Assembly: GCA_947626705.1 (NCBI GenBank)
Contig: CANQTJ010000007.1
Coordinates: 1-22,365 of the forward strand
Origin: an uncultured Clostridia bacterium
GTDB lineage: Bacteria; Bacillota; Clostridia; TANB77; CAG-508
Length of the DNA: 22,365 bases
Reading direction: 5' to 3'
This document shows positions 1 to 7,100 of the stretch, piece by piece. Under the pieces are notes generated by a model. The model did not search any database, was not told the DNA's origin, and worked only from the letters and a program-made list of their open reading frames with translations. A program made the position numbers and the translations under genes. Position 1 is the first letter of the stretch; every line of letters starts with the position of its first letter.

Positions 1-191
1 CTCATTGCACTATGCTCACTTTCAACTGCAACAAATTCAGTATCAACGGTACCATTTGCTACGAAAGTTGAAAAATATTGAGGAATTTCTGTTGATGGTG
101 TAATAGGAAATGCTGCTACAACATCTGGATTTATTTGTTTCATTGCAGTAGCAACAGCTTCGTTACCACTTAATCTTTCTCTTATACTCAT
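1..191 (-). CDS. porA: Pyruvate (2-oxoacid):ferredoxin oxidoreductase alpha subunit, N-terminal part, cut by window edge
   Basis: Only the first 63 codons are present; the gene continues past the left edge. The reading begins MSIRERLSGNEAVATAMKQ and continues with the PITPSTEI motif, which is characteristic of the N-terminal pyrimidine-binding domain of the PorA subunit of 2-oxoacid:ferredoxin oxidoreductases. The enzyme decarboxylates pyruvate to acetyl-CoA and CO2 and reduces ferredoxin in the cytoplasm. The ATG shares its A with the TAA of porD (TAATG), so the two are translationally coupled. Gene order C-D-A suggests that porB, the thiamine-diphosphate subunit, follows outside the window. 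Pyruvate is the likeliest substrate, but related branched-chain or 2-oxoglutarate enzymes cannot be excluded from this fragment. Confidence 0.88.
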   Translation of the reverse strand, partial: MSIRERLSGNEAVATAMKQINPDVVAAFPITPSTEIPQYFSTFVANGTVDTEFVAVESEHSAM

Positions 192-496
192 TATTTATCA
201 ACACCTTCTTCCTTCATTTCTATTGCTGAAAATGGACATACTTTTGCACATACGCCACATCCTTTGCAATAATCATAATTATAATCAGTTCTTTTTAAAG
301 ATTCCTTGCATACAGGAATTGCATTGTCTGGACAAACAGGAAAACATAAACCACATTGTTTACATTTTTCTTCTATCCATAAAGGTTTGATACTTCTCCA
401 GTCGCCTGTTTTAAACTCTTTGGCATTTGCTGATGTGTAAATATTTCCACCTATTGTTAAATCTTCCATAGGTGTTGTTTTATTTATATTAGTCAT
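191..496 (-). CDS. porD: Pyruvate:ferredoxin oxidoreductase delta subunit (2x[4Fe-4S] ferredoxin-like)
   Basis: This 101-residue protein has two CxxCxxCxxxC motifs, C45/C48/C51/C55 followed by P (CKQCGLCFPVCP) and C77/C80/C83/C87 followed by P (CKGCGVCAKVCP). That is the classic bacterial 2[4Fe-4S] arrangement of the PorD electron-transfer subunit, which passes electrons from the thiamine-diphosphate site to free ferredoxin. A non-cluster cysteine is seen at 63. The ATG has a good Shine-Dalgarno site (AAGGAGATTTAAAGTATG). It lies 88 bases downstream of porC and overlaps porA by one base, so it is the middle gene of the operon. The spacer from porC holds an 11-bp hairpin listed separately. Confidence 0.93.
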   Translation of the reverse strand: MTNINKTTPMEDLTIGGNIYTSANAKEFKTGDWRSIKPLWIEEKCKQCGLCFPVCPDNAIPVCKESLKRTDYNYDYCKGCGVCAKVCPFSAIEMKEEGVDK

Positions 497-538
497 ACTT
501 TAAATCTCCTTTCACTTCACTTTGTTTTGTTCATCGTA

Positions 539-563
539 ATCCAAAATTTTTCAAATTTTGGAT
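539..563. repeat. Intercistronic hairpin between porC and porD
   Basis: A perfect inverted repeat: 11-base arms at 539-549 (ATCCAAAATTT) and 553-563 (AAATTTTGGAT), with a 3-base loop. No run of T follows it in the direction of por transcription, so it does not look like a standard intrinsic terminator. It could stabilise or process the mRNA, or partly attenuate transcription; this is inference. Confidence 0.6.
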
Positions 564-584
564 GTCGAATCACTTTATTTTTTA

Positions 585-1166
585 TTATTGAATTTTTTGT
601 ACTTCTTTTAATGCAAGTTCTAATGCTTTCATATTTCCTTCAATAACTTCAGGTTTTTTTGCAAATTTATGTTTAAAAGAACTTTTCATATCTTCTAATA
701 AAGCCTCGTCTGTCATAATTTCACTTACTTTTACTATTGCGGCAAGCATAGGAGTATTTGGAAAGTATTTTCCAAGTGTTTCGATAGATATTTTTCTAGC
801 ATCAATCGTATAAATGCTACCCTTATATCCTTTTAAAGTATTTTTTAGATATTCTGGTGATTTTGTTGTATTAATTACTATGGCACCAGTTTCTTTTAAG
901 CCTTCTGTTACTGGTACTGATTCTAGAAGTGTGTCGTCAACGACTACTACATAATCTGGTTCGTAAATATTGCTATGTACTGTAATTGGAGTATCGCTTA
1001 TTCTGTTATATGCAGTAATTGGCGCTCCCATTCTTTCAGGACCATATTCAGGAAATCCTTGAATATATTTTCCAGTATTAAAAGCTGCATCTGCAAGTAA
1101 TAATGATGCTGTTTTTGCACCTTGACCGCCTCTACCGTGCCATCTTATTTCTATTAGGTTGTTCAT
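585..1166 (-). CDS. porC: Pyruvate:ferredoxin oxidoreductase gamma subunit
   Basis: The 193-residue protein begins MNNLIEIRWHGRGGQGAKTA. The WHGRGGQGAKTA segment and the later FPEYGPERMGAPITAY stretch are hallmarks of the gamma domain (POR/KOR gamma family), and about 190 residues is the usual length. In four-subunit enzymes this subunit packs against alpha and beta in the cytoplasmic complex that links pyruvate oxidation to ferredoxin reduction. The start is supported by GGAGG six bases upstream (GGAGGCATTTACATG). It is the first gene of the minus-strand por operon, with a strong promoter at 1237-1265. Many Clostridia carry a single-chain enzyme instead; the split form resembles that of Thermotoga and archaea. 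Identification is firm, substrate slightly less so. Confidence 0.93.
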   Translation of the reverse strand: MNNLIEIRWHGRGGQGAKTASLLLADAAFNTGKYIQGFPEYGPERMGAPITAYNRISDTPITVHSNIYEPDYVVVVDDTLLESVPVTEGLKETGAIVINTTKSPEYLKNTLKGYKGSIYTIDARKISIETLGKYFPNTPMLAAIVKVSEIMTDEALLEDMKSSFKHKFAKKPEVIEGNMKALELALKEVQKIQ

Positions 1167-1190
1167 GTAAATGCCTCCTTTTTTAATTAA

Positions 1191-1221
1191 ATTGTTAAAC
1201 TAATTTGAATTATTTAACAAT
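1191..1221. promoter_or_regulatory. Rex-like split inverted repeat in the por leader
   Basis: Perfect 9-base arms, ATTGTTAAA at 1191-1199 and TTTAACAAT at 1213-1221, lie between the predicted por transcription start (about 1230) and the porC ribosome site. The inner TTGTTAA and TTAACAA half-sites match the clostridial Rex operator half-sites, but are 15 bases apart rather than the usual 4. It may be an operator or just a leader hairpin. Confidence 0.4.
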
Positions 1222-1236
1222 GTTTTTTATGTGTTT

Positions 1237-1265
1237 AGTATATGCCAAATAAATATTCATGTCAA
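1237..1265 (-). promoter_or_regulatory. Sigma-A promoter of the por operon
   Basis: On the minus strand, TTGACA (1265-1260) is followed after exactly 17 bases by TATACT (1242-1237). The -35 box is a perfect consensus match and the -10 box differs by one base. Transcription would start near 1230 and give a leader of about 64 bases before porC. This predicts strong expression, as fits a central fermentation enzyme. Confidence 0.85.
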
Positions 1266-1299
1266 GAATATTTTTATACAATTAAGTCGAAAAAAGTTA

Positions 1300-1328
1300 T
1301 TTACAATTTCTTACATTTATGATATAAA
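1300..1328 (+). promoter_or_regulatory. Possible divergent promoter
   Basis: TTTACA (1300-1305) and TATAAA (1323-1328) are 17 bases apart. A transcript from here would start near 1335 and run through the hairpins at 1333-1357 and 1485-1531 before reaching the nuclease gene, a leader of about 270 bases. Such matches are easy to find by chance in AT-rich DNA. Confidence 0.4.
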
Positions 1329-1332
1329 TAAT

Positions 1333-1357
1333 ATATTCTATTTAGTTTATAGAATAT
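1333..1357. repeat. Inverted repeat with 9-base arms
   Basis: ATATTCTAT at 1333-1341 pairs with ATAGAATAT at 1349-1357 across a 7-base loop. The stretch 1336-1346 (TTCTATTTAGT) is repeated exactly at 1485-1495. Confidence 0.55.
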
Positions 1358-1484
1358 GAAAAGTTAAGTTAAAATATTTATTTTTTTCAATAACATTTTT
1401 ATCAAAGATATTTAATCAAGTTTAATCAAATTAAATAAAAATCTAAGTAAAATTCAAAATTAAAAATGTAAAAAAGGAGGGCTG

Positions 1485-1531
1485 TTCTATTTAGTATGCA
1501 AAAGAAAAATGTATATATTAACTAAATAGAA
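1485..1531. repeat. Inverted repeat with 11-base arms upstream of the Rpn gene
   Basis: TTCTATTTAGT (1485-1495) and ACTAAATAGAA (1521-1531) are perfect inverse copies around a 25-base loop. The loop holds a nine-codon reading (1496-1525, ATG to TAA) whose nearest Shine-Dalgarno-like sequence lies 15 bases away, too far for ordinary use. The left arm is identical to 1336-1346, so the right arm could pair with either copy. Confidence 0.5.
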
Positions 1532-1560
1532 AATATTTATTAGAAAGTTATAATAATTGC

Positions 1561-1589
1561 TTGAAATTTATATAAGTAATTGTTATAAT
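1561..1589 (+). promoter_or_regulatory. Predicted promoter of the Rpn gene
   Basis: TTGAAA (1561-1566), a 17-base spacer, and a perfect TATAAT (1584-1589). The predicted start near 1596 falls inside the ribosome site AAAGGAGG (1590-1597), so this mRNA would have almost no leader before the TTG start. Either it is used that way or the real promoter is upstream. Confidence 0.5.
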
Positions 1590-1605
1590 AAAGGAGGAAA
1601 ATTTA

Positions 1606-2481
1606 TTGACAGTAAAAACAATCGAAACAAAAATTAAGAAAAAATTAAACTTAAAAAATGATGTAATATTCAAAACATTTTTTAGTAGAAAAGGAAATGA
1701 AAAATATTTAATTGATTTTCTAAATGCAGTATTAAAAATAGAAATTACAAATATTAAAATAAGAGAAGAAGTTAATTTAGAAAAACTAAGTGAAATCGAA
1801 AAAGGTGGAAGACTAGATATACAAGCACAATTAAATGATGGACTAATTGTAAATATAGAAATGCAAGTAAGAGATTTAGGAAATATAGAAGAAAGAAATG
1901 AAATATATACTTCTAAAACGATATCAAGACATTTTTTGAAGGGCGAAAATTATAAAGATGCAAAACAAGTAATAATGATAAATATATTAGATTATAATTT
2001 ATTTGGATTTGATGAGTATATTTCAGAAACAGTAACTGTATTAGAAAAACATAGAGATTATAAAGTAAATAGTATAATGAAAACATATTATATAGAATTA
2101 CCAAAGTTTAGAAAGTCAAATGTAGATATGAATGAAAAGCTAAATCAATGGTTAGCATTTATTGATGATGAAGATAGGGGGAAAATAAAAATGGCAGAGG
2201 AGAAAAATAAAGTAATAAGAGAGGGAAGAATCGAAATGAATTACTTGACAGGAGAAGCAGAAACAAGGCGATTAGAAGAATTAAAAGAAAAGTGGGAATC
2301 TGATTGGAATAGCTCTATGAGCTATGCTAGGACAGATGGAAAGAATGAAGGTAGAAAAGAAAAACAAATAAAAATTACAAGAAATTTATTAGAATTAGGA
2401 ATGGATATAGAAACAATAGCAAAAGTAACAGAACAAACATTAGAAGAAGTAAAAAATATAAAAAGTAAATATAATCTATAA
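1606..2481 (+). CDS. Rpn-family PD-(D/E)XK nuclease / putative transposase-like protein
   Basis: This 291-residue protein starts at TTG, chosen because AAAGGAGG lies eight bases upstream. The N-terminal NDVIFKTFFSRKGNEKYLIDF block, D71 in GGRLDIQAQ and E85-x-Q87 in IVNIEMQV give the PD-(D/E)XK core of the Rpn/PDDEXK_2 family. The block YTSKTISRHFLKGENYKDAK and the C-terminal tail ending TLEEVKNIKSKYNL are also typical. Characterised Rpn proteins are DNA endonucleases that promote RecA-independent recombination, and some act in phage defence; the role here is inferred from family only. About 290 residues is full length. It is monocistronic, with its own promoter and terminator. A second family member starts beyond the right window edge (22153-22365). 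Confidence 0.88.
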   Translation: MTVKTIETKIKKKLNLKNDVIFKTFFSRKGNEKYLIDFLNAVLKIEITNIKIREEVNLEKLSEIEKGGRLDIQAQLNDGLIVNIEMQVRDLGNIEERNEIYTSKTISRHFLKGENYKDAKQVIMINILDYNLFGFDEYISETVTVLEKHRDYKVNSIMKTYYIELPKFRKSNVDMNEKLNQWLAFIDDEDRGKIKMAEEKNKVIREGRIEMNYLTGEAETRRLEELKEKWESDWNSSMSYARTDGKNEGRKEKQIKITRNLLELGMDIETIAKVTEQTLEEVKNIKSKYNL

Positions 2482-2523
2482 AAATTATAAATTACTTAAT
2501 ATATAATTTACATTAATTATTAG

Positions 2524-2556
2524 GATGCTTAATATGGTAAAATTAAGCATCTTTTT
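2524..2556 (+). terminator. Terminator of the Rpn gene, overlapping the end of the Xre gene
   Basis: GATGCTTAAT (2524-2533) pairs perfectly with ATTAAGCATC (2542-2551) around an 8-base loop, followed by TTTTT on the plus strand. The right arm lies inside the last codons of the convergent minus-strand regulator, so the two genes share this sequence. In the minus direction no T run follows. Confidence 0.8.
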
Positions 2557-2758
2557 CAATATTTATAAGTTCAGAAATAGAACATTCTAAATATGTGCAT
2601 AATTCTTCTAAATATTTAAATGAAATAGAAGTTGTTTCTCCATTTATAATTCTATTTAAGTTTCTATTAGTTATATTCATTTTTTGGCATAGCCAATATT
2701 TGGATTTTTTTTTCTTTTTTAATAAATCTTCTATATTAAAATTTACCACCTTTTTCAC
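2543..2758 (-). CDS. Small Xre/Cro-C1-type helix-turn-helix regulator
   Basis: A 71-residue (or 68-residue) protein that is almost only an HTH_3/Xre domain: SKYWLCQKMNITNRNLNRII forms the helix-turn-helix and FKYLEELCTYLECSISELIN is the typical closing helix pair of YozG-like regulators. It binds DNA by family, with no effector domain visible. The first in-frame start is GTG at 2758, but GAGGTGA at 2761-2755 sits correctly for the second GTG at 2749, which I consider the likelier start. It is divergent from the prepilin-like gene, so it may control that gene or itself. Its stop overlaps the terminator of the convergent Rpn gene. Confidence 0.8.
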   Translation of the reverse strand: MKKVVNFNIEDLLKKKKKSKYWLCQKMNITNRNLNRIINGETTSISFKYLEELCTYLECSISELINIEKDA

Positions 2759-2800
2759 CTCAAAAAAATTTTAATATAAAAAAAATGTATGCATAAGCTA

Positions 2801-2829
2801 TTTACAAATACCTTATTTTTATATATAAT
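2801..2829 (+). promoter_or_regulatory. Sigma-A promoter of the prepilin-like gene
   Basis: TTTACA (2801-2806), 17 bases, TATAAT (2824-2829). Transcription would start near 2836, giving a 65-base leader. An 8-base palindrome TATGCATA (2788-2795) lies just upstream of the -35 box, a possible operator for the divergent Xre regulator (speculative). Confidence 0.65.
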
Positions 2830-2900
2830 AATTTTGAAAAATAAAACTAATATAGAATTATATTTTTTAGTTTGGGAAAAATATACGTAGGAGGAAGATT

Positions 2901-3482
2901 ATGGGGAATAAACAAATGTTGAAACAAAAAGGGATAACATTGGTTTCATTAGTGATTACAATAGTAATTTTATTGATATTGGCAGGAATATCAATAGCAC
3001 AATTAACAGGTAATGGGCTATTTAAAAATGCAAAATTGGCAAAAGAAAAGTCAGAAAATGCTCAAAAACTAGAAAATAGCATACTAGAAGAATATGAAAG
3101 TGAATTGTCTAAATATATAACAGGAACAAGGCTAAATTTAGAAAGTAAAATAATATATCCAGAAGGAACAGAAGAAAATCCACCAACAATATCAAAAAAC
3201 CAAAGGATAATAATAGAAAATCCATATCCGGGACACACATTATATTTGATAGCACAAATTCAAATTGAAGGATTATGGTGCGAAACAGGTTTTATATATA
3301 ATGGTGCAGGAGGAATGGGTGTAAAACCTACACAATTACAGGGAGAAGGGGTTGACAAAATAATAATACAAAGCGGTAGTGTGAGTCTAAAAGCCTATTC
3401 AAATAATTCAGGAGATGGATTTGGAAAGAACATCAATGCAGATAGCGCTCCTTATAGACTAAAAGTAATTTGCTTAGATTAA
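2901..3482 (+). CDS. Prepilin-like secreted/anchored protein, atypical class
   Basis: The 193-residue protein starts with an 11-residue basic leader ending in KQKG, followed by ITLVSLVITIVILLILAG. This resembles a type IV prepilin/pseudopilin leader, with processing expected after G11 and the hydrophobic helix retained. The usual glutamate at mature position 5 is replaced by serine, as in many pilin-like proteins of uncultured Clostridia, so assembly into a filament is doubtful. The helix continues as a charged heptad-like stretch (residues 38-70), then a C-terminal globular part with no recognised domain. AGGAGG lies eight bases before the ATG. No pilus assembly ATPase or prepilin peptidase is in the window. 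The downstream 640 bases hold decayed coding sequence, possibly former paralogues. Confidence 0.65.
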   Translation: MGNKQMLKQKGITLVSLVITIVILLILAGISIAQLTGNGLFKNAKLAKEKSENAQKLENSILEEYESELSKYITGTRLNLESKIIYPEGTEENPPTISKNQRIIIENPYPGHTLYLIAQIQIEGLWCETGFIYNGAGGMGVKPTQLQGEGVDKIIIQSGSVSLKAYSNNSGDGFGKNINADSAPYRLKVICLD

Positions 3483-3505
3483 AAAAGATTTCAAGTAAAA
3501 TGTAA

Positions 3506-3731
3506 ATGAGATTTGTAAAAAATTTAAATATAAAAGAAAATGAAAATGGAATAATAAGTGTAGATTCTGACAAAACAGGCACAAAATTTGTGATTAAATA
3601 TTTTAAAGAATTGATTTATAAAAACAAATTAGTTTTTTTGGGGTTTTCATTATTTAGCAGGTTTTATAACTCATGCTCCACAAGCTTATTTCAATACAAT
3701 TATAATTGAATATACGAAAACAACAAATTAA
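3506..3731 (+). pseudogene. Decayed coding remnant, two frames
   Basis: An open frame from 3506 reads FVKNLN, then GIISVDSDKTGTKFVIK at about residues 15-31. This is reminiscent of the end of a histidine-kinase ATPase domain (N/G-box ending GTxFxI), though too short to be sure. From 3633 to the TAA at 3729-3731 a different frame reads WGFHYLAGFITHAPQAY and ends IEYTKTTN, which looks like a genuine C-terminus. Neither piece has its own start context or enough length to be a gene. I read this as remnants of one or two broken genes joined by deletion or frameshift. It could also be chance in AT-rich DNA. Confidence 0.4.
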
Positions 3732-3838
3732 GTAAAAATAATGAATAATTTACCACTCTTTAGCAAAAAACAAAAACAAAAAAAGTTTGCAAGGAGTGGA
3801 ATTTTTTTGAAAGAAAATAGAAAACTAAAAATGTAGAT

Positions 3839-3966
3839 GATGAAAGAAGATATGTAGATGGAGGTTTTTGACTGCACACAAAAGATAGTTATGAAAAAAA
3901 GAAAAGATATATAAATCAGGTGGAAATGCTGAAAATCAAGCATGGAATGTTTGTATAATTTTTTAG
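3839..3966 (+). pseudogene. Decayed C-terminal remnant of a secreted-type protein
   Basis: From 3839 the frame reads DERRYVDGGF, a TGA at 3869-3871, then LHTKDSYEKK. After a frame change near 3900 it continues YKSGGNAENQAWNVCIIF and ends at TAG (3964-3966). A W at the TGA would restore GFWLHTKDSY, so TGG to TGA is a plausible single-base nonsense change, followed by an indel. The source family is not recognised. No start or ribosome site is present. It lies between the prepilin-like gene and smc and may be the tail of a lost paralogue or surface protein. Confidence 0.4.
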
Positions 3967-4021
3967 TGTTAAATTTATTTATTTTGAATGAATAACAATG
4001 AAAATTTCTAAGAATATAAAT

Positions 4022-4048
4022 AAAAGCAAGAAAAATTTTCTTGCTTTT
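4022..4048 (+). terminator. Intrinsic terminator upstream of smc
   Basis: AAAAGCAAGAAAA (4022-4034) and TTTTCTTGCTTTT (4036-4048) form a 13-base perfect palindrome around one base, with a small effective loop, followed by more T-rich sequence. It separates smc from the upstream decayed region. Its right arm also contains the presumed smc -35 box. Confidence 0.8.
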
Positions 4049-4069
4049 TGTCTTTTTATATAGTAAAAT
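4041..4069 (+). promoter_or_regulatory. Predicted smc promoter
   Basis: TTGCTT (4041-4046), 17-base spacer, TAAAAT (4064-4069). The -35 box lies inside the right arm of the upstream terminator. Transcription would start near 4076, about 52 bases before the smc start. Confidence 0.55.
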
Positions 4070-4127
4070 GAACAAAGAAAATTAAGAGAAAATATTGATT
4101 ACAAAGCTAAGCGAAAGGTGATAATAG

Positions 4128-7100
4128 ATGTATTTAAAAAAACTAGAATTACAAGGATTTAAATCCTTTGCAGATAAAACAGTAATAGAACTAATGCCGG
4201 GAATAACGACAGTAATAGGACCAAATGGGTCAGGAAAAAGTAATATATCAGATGCAATAAGATGGGTACTAGGGGAGCAAAGTATTAAATCCCTAAGAGG
4301 AGCAAAATCAATGGATATTATATTTGCAGGTACACAAAATAGAAAATCACTTGGTTTTGCTGAGGCATCTTTAATATTTGATAATTCAGATGGTACTTTA
4401 CCAATTGAATATACTGAAGTTACTGTATCAAGAAAAATATATAGAAGTGGAGAAACAGGGTATTTTATAAATAAAGTTCCATGTAGATTAAAAGATGTAC
4501 TAGAACTATTTATGGACACAGGTATTGGAAAAGATGGATATTCAATAATAGGACAAGGCAAAATTGATGAAATTTTAAGTAATAAATCTGAGGATAGAAG
4601 ACATATTTTTGAAGAAGCTGCAGGTATTGTAAAATATAGAACAAGAAAAGAAGAATCAGAAAAAAAATTAGAACATACTAAATTAAATCTTCTTAGAATA
4701 AATGATATTTTATCTGAAATAGAGAGCAATTTAGAGCCATTACAAATACAAGCAGATAAAGCAAAAAAATATTTAAATTTGAGAGAAGAATTAAAAAATA
4801 TTGAAATAGGTTTATTTGTATATAACATTGAAAAGTACAAAAAAGAGTTAAATGAATTAGTTGAAACAATTGATGTAATGCAGTCACAATGTACTACTGA
4901 GGAGCAAAAATTAGAAGAAACAAAAATATTAAAAGAAGAGTTAAAGGCAAATATAGACAGTATAACACAAGAGATTGAAAATATGTCTAATTTAGGGTTT
5001 GAAAGTGAAAAGCAGATAGAACAATTTAATTCAGATATAAGTGTGTCAAAAACAAGAATTTTAAATAATAATGAAAATAGTGAAAGATATTTAAAAGAAA
5101 TTGAAGAACAAAATAATAAAATTGTAGAATTAAAACAAGAGATTGAGCAAAAAGAAGCTAAAAAAGACAATTTAAGACAGAATAAAGAAAAGTTTGAAAA
5201 AGAATTAAATGAAAAACAAGCAGAATTAAATGAAATAACAAAGAAATTATCTTCTAAGGAGTTAGAGATAGAAGGGTATAAGCAAACAGTAGAACAAAAT
5301 ACTGATAAGAAATATGAGTTACAATCGGAAATAAATGCACAAAATATAAATTATCAGAATTATGAAAAAAGACAAGTACAAATAAAACAAGAAATGCAAT
5401 CAACAATTTCTGAATTAGATGGTACAAGACTTAACAGAGAGGAAATATCAAAGCAATTTAATGAGATAGAAAATAAAAAGAATAAAATTCAGAAATCATT
5501 AGAAGATGTTTCAAAACAGAGATTAGAAATAAATCAAAAAATAAAATCATTTGATAGCAATATAAATGTTTTAGCAAGTGATATGAGAGTAAAAGAATCA
5601 AGATTAAGATTTTTAATAGAAACGGAAAAAGAAAAAGAAGGTTATATAAAAAGTGTTAAATCTTTATTGCAGGATTGTGAGAATATAAAAGAATTAGGAA
5701 AAGGAATGCATGGTGTTTTGGCAAATATTCTTGACGTACCAGAGGAATTAGAAACATCAATTGAAATGTGCTTAGGAGCTAGTTTGCAAAATATTGTTAC
5801 AGATACTGAAGATGATGCCAAAAAATTAGTAGAACATTTAAGAAAAAATAATTTAGGTAGAGCATCATTTTTACCAATATCATCTGTAAAAGGCAAAAAG
5901 TTAGATAAAATAAAAGGACATGAAAAGGGAGTTATTGGTATTGCTTCAGACTTAGTAAAATTCAATAAGAAATATGAACAAATTATTTTGAATTTGTTAG
6001 GACGAACTGTTATTGTCGACAATATGGATACAGCAATAAAAGTTGCTAAGCAAAATAGTTATACATTTAGGATTGTAACAATTGATGGTGATTTAATTAA
6101 TCCATCAGGAGCAATAACAGGTGGTTCAGTTGCTAAAAAGACAGTTAATATTTTAGGTAGAGGAAAAGAAATTGAAAAGTTAGAAAAAGAAATACAAAAT
6201 TTAAATACAAAAATACAAAAACTAAAAGAAGATAAAGAAAAATATGAAGAATCAATTGAAGGGGTTTTAGAGCTTGGAGCGAATTTAGAAAAGCAATTGC
6301 AAGAAATTGATATTACGTATGCTACTGAAAAACAAAAAGTTCTCTCAATTAATGAAAACATCGAAAAACTTGAAAAACGTTTAAATAAATTAAAAGAAGA
6401 ACAAGCAAGTCTTGAAAAACAAAAAGAAGATGCAAATGAAAATAAAACAAACATAGAAAAGCAAATAGAAGAAATTATATCTAAAAATGAAGAATTATCT
6501 AAAGTTATAAATGAATTTGCTGAACTTAATAAAGATAATCAAAAATATATTGATGATTTGAATTTTGACATTACTAATTTAAAAATTTCTGTATCATCAT
6601 TTGATGAAAGTGAGTCTTCAATACAAGAAATTCAAGAGAGAATAAATCTAGAAATAGAAAATGCTGATAAAAGTATTGAAAATAAGAAAAATCAAATTGA
6701 ACATATAAAAATGGATAATGAAAACTTAGAAAAATCAATTCAAGATACTTTAAAAAAGATAGAAGAGGTAAAGCAGAATGTTCAAAATAGTAGTTCTAAA
6801 GTGGAAGAATTAAAAAATGAAAGAACTAAAAAGAATGAAGAACTTTCAAAGCAAGAAAATGAAATAACTGTTAAATTTAAAATAATAGAAGATTTAAAAG
6901 GTCAACTTGTAAAATTAGATGTTAGAAAGATTAAAATAGAAGAAGATATTAATGGAATTTATAATAAAATGTGGGAAGAATATGAACTTACGCCTAATAA
7001 TACAGAACAATATCAAAAGCCTGAAAATATACAATTAACTCAAAAAAGAGTAAATAATTTAAGAAATGAAATTAAAGAACTTGGAAGTGTTAATATAGAT

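Larger units (their letters stand above)
1167..1605. other. 439-base divergent intergenic region between porC and the Rpn gene
   Basis: No supportable gene of ordinary size. It holds the por promoter and its inverted repeat, a possible plus-strand promoter at 1300-1328, and the hairpins at 1333-1357 and 1485-1531. A Shine-Dalgarno-like AAAAAGGAGGG at 1471-1481 has no start codon at a normal distance. The promoter for the downstream nuclease gene is at 1561-1589. Confidence 0.6.
3483..4127. other. 645-base stretch without an intact gene
   Basis: Contains short protein-like readings broken by stops and frame changes (listed as two pseudogene remnants), then the terminator at 4022-4048 and the smc promoter at 4041-4069. 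No clear terminator is seen directly after the prepilin-like gene, so its transcript may run to the 4022 hairpin. Confidence 0.6.

Noticed and set aside
1496..1525. Nine-codon leader peptide upstream of the Rpn gene
   Set aside because: The nearest Shine-Dalgarno-like sequence is 15 bases away and no run of a single amino acid suggests attenuation. It is kept only as part of the leader finding.
4082..5170. Long open frame on the minus strand opposite smc
   Set aside because: Its serine/phenylalanine/isoleucine-rich composition is what the reverse of a lysine/glutamate-rich coiled-coil gene gives; it has no domain or ribosome site.
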